This document shows, one piece after another, positions 41,680-50,779 of a stretch of DNA of 62,109 bases. Position 1 is the stretch's first letter, and each line of letters begins with the position of its first letter. The translations under genes were made by a program, and so were the position numbers. The stretch covers positions 1-62,109 of the forward strand of contig NZ_FOXJ01000013.1 of assembly GCF_900115685.1 (NCBI RefSeq), written 5' to 3'. This DNA comes from Variovorax sp. 770b2. Its GTDB lineage: Bacteria > Pseudomonadota > Gammaproteobacteria > Burkholderiales > Burkholderiaceae_C. Below the pieces are notes generated by a model. That model had not been told where the DNA came from, did not search any database, and saw only the letters and a program-made list of their open reading frames with translations.

Positions 41680-44600
41680 ATGCGGCGATTCTTCAGTTTC
41701 CTGGCCGATCCGCGCACCCTCTCGGTGATCGGCGCCATCGCGCTCGGCGCGTTCCTCCTGATCGGCGCGCAGACGCTGGAGATCGGTGCGATCTGGGCGG
41801 TCGGCATCTTCGTCGTGCTGCTGCTGCTGTGGCTGCTCGTATGGTTCGTGCGGCGCATGCGCACCCGCTCGGCCAACCGCAAGCTGGGCGCCATGCTCGA
41901 AGACCAGGCCGATGCCGCCGTGCGCGACAGCGACCCCGAGCGCAAGGCCGAGATCGACGAGTTGCGCGGGCGCATGGTCGAGGCCGTCAAGACCATCAAG
42001 ACCTCCAAGATCGGGCAGATGTCGGGCAGCGAGGCGCTGTACGAGCTGCCCTGGTACATGGTCATCGGCAACCCGGCGGCCGGCAAGAGCAGCGCCATCC
42101 TGAACTCGGGCCTGCAGTTCCCGTTCGCCGACAAGGGCAACGCGGTGATCCAGGGCATCGGCGGCACGCGCAACTGCGACTGGTTCTTCACCACCGAAGG
42201 CATCGTGCTGGACACCGCAGGCCGCTATTCCATTCACCAGGAAGACCGCAAGGAGTGGTTCGGCTTTCTCGACCTGCTCAAGAAGTACCGCCCGAAGGCG
42301 CCGATCAACGGGATCATCATCACCGCGAGCATTCCCGAACTGATCGGCAGCCGGCCCGACTTTGCCATTCAACTCGCCAAGAACCTGCGCCAGCGCATGC
42401 AGGAGCTGACCGAGCGGCTGGAGGTGTTCGCGCCGGTCTACGTGATGTTCACCAAGGCCGACCTGATCACCGGCTTTGCGGAGTTCTTCGGCGACAGCGA
42501 CAAGATGGAGCGCGACCGCGTGTGGGGCGCCTCGCTGCCCTACGACGGCGACGAGAAGCAGGACGCGGTCGCCCAGTTCGACAAGCGCTTCGACGAGCTG
42601 TACATGGGCCTGAAGGAAATCAGCGTCTCGCATTTCGCGAACCATCGCAGCAGCGATCCGTCGCCCGAACTCCTGATCTTTCCGCTCGAATTCGCGGCCA
42701 TCAAACCTGCGCTGCGCGCCTTCCTGGCCACGCTGTTCGAGAGCAACCCGTTCCAGCACAAGCCGGTGTTCCGCGGCTTCTACTTCACCAGTGCGCTGCA
42801 AGAGGGCACGATGCGCAGCCTCTCGACCGAGCGCATCGCCAAGCGCTTCGGGCTCACGCTGAACAACGCGGCCACCAAGTCCAAGGAGATCTATTCGCAG
42901 AACGGGTTCTTCCTGCGCGACCTGTTCTCCAAGGTGATCTTTGCCGACAAGAAAACGGTGCGGCAGTTCTCCAGCCCCGTGAAGGCACGGGTGCGCTACG
43001 TGAGCTTCTTCGCCTTCGTCGCCGTGCTGGGGCTCCTGCTCGGCGGATGGACGTGGTCGTACCTGGGCAACCGGCAGCTGGTGGAGAACGTGCAGGCCGA
43101 CCTGGACAAGGTGGTCAAGCTGCAGGCGAGCGACAACGGCCTGCGCACGCGCTTCGAGGCGCTGGGCATCCTGCAGGACCGCATCGAGCAACTGGAGAAA
43201 TTCCGCAACGACCGCCCGCTGTCGCTCTCGCTCGGTCTCTACCAGGGCAACCAGCTCGAAGACAAGCTCGTGGCCGAGTACTACGGCGGCGTGAAGCAAC
43301 TGATGCTGGCGCCGGTGTCCGACAACCTGCAGGCGTTCCTGCGCGAGGTCAACGCGCATCCGGAGCGCCTGAAGCGCGCCGACGCGGCGGGCAACCCTGC
43401 CGCGCCGGTCGCGGTGTCGGCCGCCACGCCGGCAGCGCCTCCCGCGGCGGAGAGCGGCGGCCTGTATGCGGGCTCGTCGCCGGCCGATGTGCAGGACGCC
43501 TACAACGCGCTCAAGACCTACCTCATGCTGTCCGACAAGCGGCAGGTGGAGACCGCGCACCTGACCGACCAGATCTCGCGCTTCTGGCGCGGCTGGCTCG
43601 AGAGCAACCGCGGCGACATGCCGCGCGCGACGGTCATCCGCGATGCCGAGCGGATGATCACCTTCTACCTGCGCCGCGTGGGCGACGACAACTGGCCCGC
43701 GCTCGCCGACACCAACCTCGCGCTGGTCGAGCAGACGCGTGACAACCTGCGCCGCGTGGTGCGCGGCATGCCGGCGCGCGAGCGCGTCTACGCCGAGATC
43801 AAGGCGCGCGCCTCCACGCGCTTCGCGCCGATGACGGTGGCGCGCATCCTGGGCGCCACGGCCGGCGCCGAGAGCGAAGGCACCATCGCCGGCAGCGTCG
43901 CCATCTCGGGCGCCTTCACGCGCGAGGCCTGGCAGCAGTACGTGGACGATGCGATCCGCGATGCCGCCAACAAGGAGACATCGAGCAAGGACTGGGTGCT
44001 CAACGTCGCGGGCAACGACGACCTGACGCTGGAGGGCAGCCCCGAGCAGATCCGCAAGACGCTGGCCACCATGTACAAGCTGGAGTACGCCAAGGAGTGG
44101 CAGCGCTTCCTGCAGGGCATCGCGGTCAAGGACATGGGCAGCTTCGAGCAGGCCGTGGTGGCGATGAACCTCCTGGGCGATCCGCAGAACTCGCCGATCC
44201 GCAAGGTCTTCGACACGGTCTACGACCAGACCTCGTGGGACAACCCCTCGCTGGTCAACGCCGGCCTGCAGCAGGCGCGCACGGGCGCATTGAACTGGTT
44301 CAAGAACCTCTTCAGCCGCGCCACGCCCTCGCAGGTCAACGTGAACATCGACGCGAGCGGCAACCGCACCGAGATCCCGATGGGCCCGATCGGGCGCGAG
44401 TTCGCGGGCGTCGCGCGCCTGGTGGTCGAGCGCGACAACACCTCGCTCCTGCGCGGTTACCTCGCCACGCTGTCGAAGCTGCGCGGGCGCTTCAACCAGA
44501 TCAAGAACCAGGGCGACCCCGGGCCGGGCGCACGCCAGCTCATGCAGCAGACGCTGGAGGGCAACGGCTCCGAACTGGCCGACGCGCTCAAGTACGTCGA

Positions 44601-45534
44601 CGAGCAGATGCTCACGGGCATGGACGCGTCGCAGCGCCAAGCCTTGCGGCCGCTCCTGGTACGTCCGCTGCTGCAGGCCTATGCGGTGACGATCCAGCCG
44701 ACGGCGGTGGAGGTCAACAAGATCTGGAGCGCGCAGGTACACCAGCCCTTCCAGCAGTCGCTCGCGACCAAGTACCCGTTCGCCACGGGTGCCAAGATCG
44801 AGGCCTCCCCGGCGGAGATCGCGCAGTTCTTCGGGCCCGAAGGCGCCATCGGCAAGTTCGTGACGACGACGCTGGGCTCGCTGGTCATCCGCCGCGGCGA
44901 CCTGCTGTCGCCACGCGCGTGGGGCGACCAGGGCCTCACGCTGAGCCCCGATTTCGTGAACGGCTTCTCGCAATGGGTGGCGCCGCTGTCGGGCGCGGCG
45001 GCCAGCGGAGGCGGCGGTGCCGCGCAGCCGCAGACGCTGTTCCAGATCCTGCCGCAGCCGGTCTCGGGCCTGACGGAATACATGGTGGAAATCGACGGCC
45101 AGCAACTGCGCTACCGCAACACGCCGCCGCAGTGGTCCAACTTCGTATGGCCCAACGCGCAGGGCACGCCGGGCGCGCGGATCACGGCGGTGACCTTCGA
45201 CGGGCGCACCGTCGAGCTCATCAACGAGCCGGGCAACTTCGGGCTGGAGCGCCTGCTCAGCACGGCCCAGCGCACGCGGCTGCCCGACGGCAGCTTCGAG
45301 CTCACCTGGGCGCGCGACAACGCGAGCGTGACCGTCAAGCTGCGCGTGATCCAGAACACGCAGTCGGGCGGCTCGGGCGGCGATTCGCCGCAGGGCAAGG
45401 GGCTGCGCGGCACCGTGCTGCCTTCGTCGGTGGCGGAGATCGGCGTGCCCGCGGCATCGCGCGCGGCAGCCGCAACCGCGGCACCAGTGACACCAGTGAC
45501 ACCAGTGGCACCAGCATCGGGAGTCGGCAAATGA
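41680..45534 (+). CDS. tssM: T6SS membrane-complex protein TssM (IcmF)
   Basis: A 1284-residue inner-membrane protein forming the trans-envelope channel with TssL and TssJ. It has two N-terminal helices (about 9-26 and 30-56), a cytoplasmic GTPase-like domain with Walker A GNPAAGKSSAIL (Gly130 to Ser137) and FTKADLITGFAEFF, and a third helix (about 444-462). A large periplasmic domain follows, with DUF1215/IcmF-C blocks (RATPSQVNVNIDASGNR, VEIDGQQLRYRNTPPQW). The C-terminus ends in a short Ala/Pro/Thr repeat encoded by 9-bp units. Its stop overlaps tagF (ATGA). Confidence 0.96.
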   Translation: MRRFFSFLADPRTLSVIGAIALGAFLLIGAQTLEIGAIWAVGIFVVLLLLWLLVWFVRRMRTRSANRKLGAMLEDQADAAVRDSDPERKAEIDELRGRMVEAVKTIKTSKIGQMSGSEALYELPWYMVIGNPAAGKSSAILNSGLQFPFADKGNAVIQGIGGTRNCDWFFTTEGIVLDTAGRYSIHQEDRKEWFGFLDLLKKYRPKAPINGIIITASIPELIGSRPDFAIQLAKNLRQRMQELTERLEVFAPVYVMFTKADLITGFAEFFGDSDKMERDRVWGASLPYDGDEKQDAVAQFDKRFDELYMGLKEISVSHFANHRSSDPSPELLIFPLEFAAIKPALRAFLATLFESNPFQHKPVFRGFYFTSALQEGTMRSLSTERIAKRFGLTLNNAATKSKEIYSQNGFFLRDLFSKVIFADKKTVRQFSSPVKARVRYVSFFAFVAVLGLLLGGWTWSYLGNRQLVENVQADLDKVVKLQASDNGLRTRFEALGILQDRIEQLEKFRNDRPLSLSLGLYQGNQLEDKLVAEYYGGVKQLMLAPVSDNLQAFLREVNAHPERLKRADAAGNPAAPVAVSAATPAAPPAAESGGLYAGSSPADVQDAYNALKTYLMLSDKRQVETAHLTDQISRFWRGWLESNRGDMPRATVIRDAERMITFYLRRVGDDNWPALADTNLALVEQTRDNLRRVVRGMPARERVYAEIKARASTRFAPMTVARILGATAGAESEGTIAGSVAISGAFTREAWQQYVDDAIRDAANKETSSKDWVLNVAGNDDLTLEGSPEQIRKTLATMYKLEYAKEWQRFLQGIAVKDMGSFEQAVVAMNLLGDPQNSPIRKVFDTVYDQTSWDNPSLVNAGLQQARTGALNWFKNLFSRATPSQVNVNIDASGNRTEIPMGPIGREFAGVARLVVERDNTSLLRGYLATLSKLRGRFNQIKNQGDPGPGARQLMQQTLEGNGSELADALKYVDEQMLTGMDASQRQALRPLLVRPLLQAYAVTIQPTAVEVNKIWSAQVHQPFQQSLATKYPFATGAKIEASPAEIAQFFGPEGAIGKFVTTTLGSLVIRRGDLLSPRAWGDQGLTLSPDFVNGFSQWVAPLSGAAASGGGGAAQPQTLFQILPQPVSGLTEYMVEIDGQQLRYRNTPPQWSNFVWPNAQGTPGARITAVTFDGRTVELINEPGNFGLERLLSTAQRTRLPDGSFELTWARDNASVTVKLRVIQNTQSGGSGGDSPQGKGLRGTVLPSSVAEIGVPAASRAAAATAAPVTPVTPVAPASGVGK
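45483..45518 (+). repeat. Four 9-bp repeats encoding the TssM C-terminal Pro-Val-Thr tail
   Basis: Tandem CACCAGTGA-type units (about four, the last ones degenerate) encode the stretch APVTPVTPVAPA at the end of TssM. The unit is a multiple of three, so copy-number change would only lengthen or shorten the tail. Confidence 0.6.
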
Positions 45535-46520
45535 GCGCGCTGCAGACACAACAGCTGTGCTACTTCGGCAAGTTGCCCGGCCGCGGCGACTTCGTGAAGG
45601 GGCTCTACAACCCGCAGCTCATCAAGGTGTTCGACAACTGGCTGTCGCAGACCATGGAGATGCTGTCGGAAGACCCGCGCTGGAAGATCATCTACGACAA
45701 CGCGGCGCCGATCCATTTCGTGTGCCTGGGCTCGCGCAGCCGCGTGGCCATCGCGGGGCACCTGAAGGCCAGCCGCGACGAGTCGTCGCGCCGCTACCCG
45801 TTCCTGGCGGCCACCTCGGTGGAAGTCGACGAGGCGCTGGACTTCATGCGCGGTGCGCCGATGCTGATCGGACCGTACTGGGACCGCATGGCGGTGCAGG
45901 TCAACGCGCTGGCCGAGGGCACCGACCTGGACGGCGAATTGAAGCGCTTCGAGGCGCTCGATCCGGCCATCGAGACGGGCTTCAGGAAGTCGGCCTCGCG
46001 CGCCACCTATGCCGCCTTCACGCGCGACACGAGCTTGCTGCGCATCGAGCAGATGCTCAACTTCGACGGCCACAAGGTGTCGCTGCGCCGCGCCATCCTG
46101 GCGCTGGGCCTGCTGCTGCAGCCGGTGATGGCCAGCGCGGTGTCGCACCTTGAAAAGGGCCTCACGCTGCCGCTGCCGCGCGACCCGATCGACCGCTCGC
46201 TCATCGCCACCTTCTGGCTCGAACTCGTGTCGCAGTTCCTTGCCAAGGCCGACTTCGAGCTGGTGCTCATGGCCACCGAGATCGACGGCCGCTCGCGGCT
46301 GGTGATCGGCTTCAACGGCCTGTCGCCGCGGAGCCTCCAGAGCGTGCTGCATCCGCAGGTCTACACCGAGCACAACATCGACATCGACAACCCGGAGTGG
46401 GTCGAGGACACCATCCACAGCAACTACGCGATGTTCAAGCTGGTGAGCTACCTGGACCAGCCGCAGCTGCCGCTGGACATCGTGCTCTCGGCGTTTCGCG
46501 AAGTCTTCATCGGGGAATGA
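45531..46520 (+). CDS. tagF: T6SS regulator TagF (ImpM/DUF2094) with C-terminal extension
   Basis: A 329-residue cytosolic protein. The N-terminal TagF domain is clear: CYFGKLPGRGDFVKGLYN, WLSQTMEMLSEDPRW and ASRDESSRRYPFLAATSVE. In Pseudomonas TagF is a post-translational repressor of T6SS assembly that works through Fha. The protein is about 100 residues longer than the single-domain form; the extra part (LVLMATEIDGRSRLVIGFNG, PEWVEDTIHSNYAMFKL) is of unknown function. No ppkA, pppA or fha gene lies in the window. Start overlaps the tssM stop by 4 nt. Confidence 0.92.
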   Translation: MSALQTQQLCYFGKLPGRGDFVKGLYNPQLIKVFDNWLSQTMEMLSEDPRWKIIYDNAAPIHFVCLGSRSRVAIAGHLKASRDESSRRYPFLAATSVEVDEALDFMRGAPMLIGPYWDRMAVQVNALAEGTDLDGELKRFEALDPAIETGFRKSASRATYAAFTRDTSLLRIEQMLNFDGHKVSLRRAILALGLLLQPVMASAVSHLEKGLTLPLPRDPIDRSLIATFWLELVSQFLAKADFELVLMATEIDGRSRLVIGFNGLSPRSLQSVLHPQVYTEHNIDIDNPEWVEDTIHSNYAMFKLVSYLDQPQLPLDIVLSAFREVFIGE

Positions 46521-46527
46521 CACGGTC

Positions 46528-47352
46528 ATGAAAAGTTCTTTGCGCGTTCTGTCGCTCTCCCTCGGCCTCGTATTTGCCGCCGCCACCGCGCAGGCCCAGA
46601 CGGCGGGCGCCCCTGGCGCCCTGGTCGAAACCACGCCCGCGGCCGGTGCCAAGGGCGAGCAGGTCGTGGCCGGCGGGCAGGTGCCCGACGAGGCCACGCG
46701 TGTCGCCGTCATCGAGGCGTTGCGCCGCATCTACGGCCCCGCCAGCGTCATCGACAAGATCGAGGTGGTGAACACCGTGAGCATGCCGGCCAACTGGGCG
46801 GCCAACGTGCAGCGGCTGATCACGCCTTCGCTCAAGGACATCCATCGCGGCCAGTTCCAGATCGAAGGCACGCAGATGGCGCTGAGCGGCGAAGTCGGCA
46901 ACGAGGCGCTGCGCCAGAAGATCGTGAGCGACATGGCCAATTCGCTCAACCCGACCTACACCATCAAGAACAGCCTGCGCGTGCCGGTGTCCGAGCAGAT
47001 CACGGTGGACCAGGCGCTGGCCAACCGCACCATCGAGTTCGAGCTGGGCAGCGCCACGCTCACGCGCAAGGGCCGCGATATCCTGGACGAGATGGCGCCC
47101 ATCCTGCAGAGGCTCACCAACAAGTCGGTGGCGGTGGTCGGTCACACCGACAACGCGGGCAGCCGGGCGTCGAACCTGGCGCTGAGCCAGTCGCGCGCCG
47201 AAGCCGTGAAGGGCTACCTGGTGGGCAAGGGGATCGATCCGATGACGCTCACGACCTCGGGCGTCGGGCCGGACCAGCCGGTGGCGAGCAACGCGACCGA
47301 CGATGGCCGTTCGCGCAACCGGCGCATCGAGTTCCGGGTCGGGCGCACCTGA
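46528..47352 (+). CDS. OmpA-family periplasmic protein with BON-like region (T6SS wall anchor)
   Basis: A 274-residue exported protein (signal peptide cleaved near AQAQ, residue 24). Residues about 50-155 resemble tandem BON domains (DEATRVAVIEALRRIYG, GTQMALSGEVGNEALR). Residues about 165-272 are an OmpA C-terminal domain with the peptidoglycan-binding Asp and Arg in GHTDNAGSRASNLALSQ and RSRNRRIEFRVG. TssL in this cluster lacks its own OmpA extension, so this separate protein probably anchors the membrane complex to the wall. It follows tagF by 7 nt in the tssM operon. Confidence 0.9.
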   Translation: MKSSLRVLSLSLGLVFAAATAQAQTAGAPGALVETTPAAGAKGEQVVAGGQVPDEATRVAVIEALRRIYGPASVIDKIEVVNTVSMPANWAANVQRLITPSLKDIHRGQFQIEGTQMALSGEVGNEALRQKIVSDMANSLNPTYTIKNSLRVPVSEQITVDQALANRTIEFELGSATLTRKGRDILDEMAPILQRLTNKSVAVVGHTDNAGSRASNLALSQSRAEAVKGYLVGKGIDPMTLTTSGVGPDQPVASNATDDGRSRNRRIEFRVGRT

Positions 47353-47381
47353 GCGCCTGAGCAACTGAGCGAGCGAGGGCC

Positions 47382-47401
47382 CGGCCTGCATGCGCAGGCC
47401 G
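47382..47401. terminator. Weak hairpin between the OmpA-like gene and tssA (convergent)
   Basis: CGGCCTGC-atgc-GCAGGCCG forms an 8-bp stem with a 4-nt loop between two converging genes. A T-rich tail is missing on both sides, so termination is only likely to be partial. Confidence 0.4.
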
Positions 47402-47409
47402 TTCTGCGC

Positions 47410-48555
47410 TCAGCGCGACTCGTCGTCGCTCTTGGGCAGGTCCAGCAGGTCCACCAGCTGGGCCAGTTCCTGCTCGTTCTTGATCACGTTGCGCAGCCAC
47501 GCGTGCAGCGGCATGTCGGCCCAGCGCGCGGCCTTGTTCGCCATGTAGGCGGCGGGGCTCGACGGCTCGGTCTTCTCGAAATACGCCGCCACTTCCTTCA
47601 GCTGCGCGATGGCCTGCGCGCGGCTGTGGATGCCGGGCGGCAGCGCGGTGGGTGCCGCCGAGGGGGTGGGGTGTGGATGTGGCATCACGGCGTCGAAAAC
47701 AGGCTCGATGCGGGAAGGAGCGGGCGCGCCTGCTGCGCCTGCCGTGGCCGGTGCGGCAGCGGGGGCGGCCGCTGCGCCGTTGTCCATCGGCACGCCGGCC
47801 TCGCGCGCGAAGCGCTCGACCGTCTGGCGGATGGCCGCCGCCGCATCCTTGGCGGCGCGAAAGCTCGGGCCGTTGGAGGCGGTGCGCTCGTCGAACACGG
47901 CTTCGAACTCGGCCAGCGCCTGTTCGCAGGCCTGCACGTCGCGGTGCGTCTTCTGCAAGAACTTCGCGGGCGTCGCGCGGCGGATGCGGTCGAACTGCTC
48001 GACCGTCACTTTGTTGCGCTGCAGGTCGTCAGCCTGCGCGGGCGTGCGGCGGATGCTCTGGTCGAGCGCGAGCGCCGTCTCCCAGACCAGCGCGCTGTAG
48101 CCGGTGTTGGCATCGCTCACGATCGGTGCGCGCTGCAAGAGCTCGACCGAGCGTGCGATCAGCCACGCGACGTTGCCCACGCGCATCTCGATGTCGGCGC
48201 CCTCGGGCAGCGGATGCAGCAGGTCCCAGTACTGCTGGCACAGGCCCGTGAGCAGCCGGTAGCCGTCGGCAAGGCCCTCGAAGCCGCGCTGGCTGGCCGC
48301 CGCATCGGTGAGCCACACGGCCAGGCGCAGGTCCTTGGTGGATTCGCGCAGCAGCTTCTCGCACTCGGAAATCACGAAGGGCCAGTTGGCCTCCTTCAGC
48401 TCGATGACCCACTCGCCCTGCTCGAGCGACGGGTCGTCGTGCTTGCGCGCCTCTTGGATGGCGTCGAACTGCCGCGAGAACAGCATGTCCTCGCCGCAGG
48501 GCGAGGCCTCCGAGATCGGGGCCAGGAGGGCCGCGAGGTCCAGCCGCGTCGTCAT
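47410..48555 (-). CDS. tssA: T6SS baseplate/sheath protein TssA (ImpA)
   Basis: A 381-residue TssA that primes sheath polymerisation. The ImpA N-terminal domain is evident: LAALLAPISEASPCGEDMLF, RQFDAIQEARKHDDPSLEQG and GFEGLADGYRLLTGLCQQYW with HPLPEG. An Ala/Pro linker (about 268-320) leads to a short C-terminal domain (SRAQAIAQLKEVAAYFEKTE, PSSPAAYMANKAARWADMPL) of the VasJ-like class. The ATG at 48555 overlaps the tssL stop by 4 nt. Confidence 0.94.
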   Translation of the reverse strand: MTTRLDLAALLAPISEASPCGEDMLFSRQFDAIQEARKHDDPSLEQGEWVIELKEANWPFVISECEKLLRESTKDLRLAVWLTDAAASQRGFEGLADGYRLLTGLCQQYWDLLHPLPEGADIEMRVGNVAWLIARSVELLQRAPIVSDANTGYSALVWETALALDQSIRRTPAQADDLQRNKVTVEQFDRIRRATPAKFLQKTHRDVQACEQALAEFEAVFDERTASNGPSFRAAKDAAAAIRQTVERFAREAGVPMDNGAAAAPAAAPATAGAAGAPAPSRIEPVFDAVMPHPHPTPSAAPTALPPGIHSRAQAIAQLKEVAAYFEKTEPSSPAAYMANKAARWADMPLHAWLRNVIKNEQELAQLVDLLDLPKSDDESR

Positions 48556-49346
48556 GGCAGCGAGATGGTCAGGTTGGCCTGGCGCGGGCCGAGCTTCACG
48601 ATGTCCTGGTAGCTCGCGAGCGTGCCCTGCGTCGTGCTGCCCAGATGCGCCGACAGGCCGATGAAGCCCAGGAGCCCGATCAGCGAGAACAGCGCAGCCA
48701 CCACCCACTGCGGCGCCTCGCGCTTGAGCGAGTGCGAGATCAGGTCGGGCAGCGGCCAGTGCGGCGCGAACGGCGTGCGCTTGCCGCGGGCATTGGCGAT
48801 CTCGTCGCCCACGCGCGCGGTGAGGTAGGCCAGCTTCTCGGTGCCGTCGATGGCGTACTTGCCCTGGAAGCCCAGCAAGAGGCACATGTAGAACACCTCC
48901 AGCGTCTGGATGCGCGTGGCGCCGTGCGCCCGCTCGACCTCGAGCATCTTGAAGAAGTTCTCGCCTGCCAACTGGTCGCCGAACAGCGTGAGCTGCAGCG
49001 GCCGGCGCTCCCATTCGGAGCGGATCGCGAACTCGGGCGCCGAGAGCACGAACTCGTCGATGGTCGCGCAGAAGGCGTACTTGGCCGCGTGGATCTGCTC
49101 GGCCGAGGCGTCCAGCTTGCGCGCATTGCGCTCGAATTCGCCCAGGTAGTTGCGGATGCCGGCCAGGAACTGCTCGGTGGTGGCGGGCTGCTGCTTCTTC
49201 TTCAGAAGGAACAGCATCACGAAGCCGTCGTACAGCAGATCGAGCAGGCTCGAGTCTGCGTCGGGCGCGACGCCCGCGGGCGTGAACGACGCGGCGGGCG
49301 CGTCGGCGCCCATGAGGGAAGGGGCCTTGTTGATGGTCGTGTTCAT
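48552..49346 (-). CDS. tssL: T6SS membrane-complex protein TssL (DotU/IcmH)
   Basis: A 264-residue inner-membrane protein. The cytoplasmic DotU domain has AKYAFCATIDEFVLSAPEFA, RPLQLTLFGDQLAGENFF and EVFYMCLLLGFQGKYAIDG. A single helix near the C-terminus (VVAALFSLIGLLGFIGLSA, about 215-233) is followed by only ~30 periplasmic residues, so no peptidoglycan-binding domain is attached. It works with TssM and TssJ. It follows tssK after 13 nt. Confidence 0.96.
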   Translation of the reverse strand: MNTTINKAPSLMGADAPAASFTPAGVAPDADSSLLDLLYDGFVMLFLLKKKQQPATTEQFLAGIRNYLGEFERNARKLDASAEQIHAAKYAFCATIDEFVLSAPEFAIRSEWERRPLQLTLFGDQLAGENFFKMLEVERAHGATRIQTLEVFYMCLLLGFQGKYAIDGTEKLAYLTARVGDEIANARGKRTPFAPHWPLPDLISHSLKREAPQWVVAALFSLIGLLGFIGLSAHLGSTTQGTLASYQDIVKLGPRQANLTISLP

Positions 49347-49359
49347 TTCGATCGGGCGA

Positions 49360-50706
49360 TCAGCCGGTCACGGCAATCAGTTCGAGCTGCATGTCGGGGA
49401 TGCCGGCCGGCGCGTAGATGGTGACGCTCTGCGCCTGCAGCATGCGGTCGTACAGCTGGCTCTTGCTGTCGATGGAGAAATAGCAGGCGCCCGCGCGGAT
49501 CGGAATGGCCGGCGGCACCTGCGGCGCGTAGACGATGCGCACGCCCGGCATGGCCGAGAGCACCAGCTTGTCGACGTCTTCGGGCGCGCCGATCTTGAAG
49601 CGCTGCGGCACCGCCTCGGCCAGTTCGGCCGCCGGCATGCTGGCGGTGACCGACATGTAGAACACCGTCTTCTCGTCGATCTTTCCGGAGTCCAGGCGCC
49701 CCAGGTAGAAGGCGTTGCGCGTCTCGGTGAGCGCGATCGCGAAGTAGCGCGTCGAGATCACCGTGTCCAGCAGGTCGCGCACGATGCGGTCGAGCTCGGC
49801 GAAGGCGGGCCCCGGCTTCTCGTGGTCGTACACCGGCAGGTCGTTGAGCGAATAGGTCTTGGCGAAGGTCATCAGCGCGCCGGCCAGGCTCAGCAGTTCC
49901 TGGAACAGCCGCTCCGGGTGCAGCGACGGGTGATGGAACAGGTGCGAGAGCGAGGCAAACGCCGAGTTGGCCGTGTGCAGCAGCCAGAACGAGGCGATGT
50001 CGCCCGAACGGAACTCGATGATGTTCTTGCTCGGCTCGCGGTGGATGCCGTAGAGCGAGTTGACCTTGGCCTGCAGCACATCCAGGAGGCGCCGCAACTG
50101 CTGGAAGATGGTGGCCGAGGCATCGATGGAAGTGCACGGCGGCACGAAGCTGCGGTCGATCTCGAAGCCGCCCGCGGCGGTGCGGCGGATGCGGATCACC
50201 GGGATCGACACGAACTGCTCGCGCGGCTCGGTGTCGGCCAGGAGCTTGACGCTCTTGCGCAGGAACACCACCTCGGCGCTCACCGCGTTGGTAAAGAGAT
50301 CGAGCGACTGCGTTGCATCGCTCGTATAGCGCGCGGCAAAACCTTCTTCGTTGGGGTCGGTGTAGTTCTTGCCCAGTTCCTTGACCGGGTGCAGCACCAG
50401 GTAGAAGGTGATCTCGTTCTGGCCCGGGTTGAGCGTGTCCAGCGAGATGGGCGGGGGCAGCGCGTCGGCCTGCGGCGCCGAGTAGGGCTCGCCGTCGGGG
50501 AAAACCAGCGACAGCTGCGAGGCGCGGAGCATGCCGCTGGCGAGCGCATCCAGGTCGAAGCTGATGGAGCGCACGCCCCAGAAGTACGGATGCAGCGTCT
50601 GCGCCGTGGCACGCAGGCGCGCCTCGTGGTACGCGTCCTGGCGCTGGAAATGCTGGGGGCGTAGAAACAAGCCCTCTCCCCAGAGGACCTTGGCTGCATA
50701 GCTCAC
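49360..50706 (-). CDS. tssK: T6SS baseplate protein TssK (GTG start)
   Basis: A 448-residue protein that links the baseplate to the membrane complex. The N-terminal shoulder motif VLWGEGLFLRPQHFQRQDAY is diagnostic of TssK/ImpJ. Length matches the family. The start is GTG at 50706, with a GGGGAG ribosome site 10 nt upstream. It lies between tssJ and tssL on the minus strand, all in one transcript. Confidence 0.95.
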   Translation of the reverse strand: MSYAAKVLWGEGLFLRPQHFQRQDAYHEARLRATAQTLHPYFWGVRSISFDLDALASGMLRASQLSLVFPDGEPYSAPQADALPPPISLDTLNPGQNEITFYLVLHPVKELGKNYTDPNEEGFAARYTSDATQSLDLFTNAVSAEVVFLRKSVKLLADTEPREQFVSIPVIRIRRTAAGGFEIDRSFVPPCTSIDASATIFQQLRRLLDVLQAKVNSLYGIHREPSKNIIEFRSGDIASFWLLHTANSAFASLSHLFHHPSLHPERLFQELLSLAGALMTFAKTYSLNDLPVYDHEKPGPAFAELDRIVRDLLDTVISTRYFAIALTETRNAFYLGRLDSGKIDEKTVFYMSVTASMPAAELAEAVPQRFKIGAPEDVDKLVLSAMPGVRIVYAPQVPPAIPIRAGACYFSIDSKSQLYDRMLQAQSVTIYAPAGIPDMQLELIAVTG

Positions 50707-50779
50707 GTCGGATCAGCTCCCCTTGATTTTTCGGCAGTATCGCATCGTAGTTTGCTCGCGGACAAGCGCATCGGGTGCA

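Noticed and set aside
41554..45549. Minus-strand frame of 1331 codons opposite tssM
   Set aside because: Longest open frame in the window, but it is the exact complement of tssM and shows only Arg/His/Leu-rich shadow composition.
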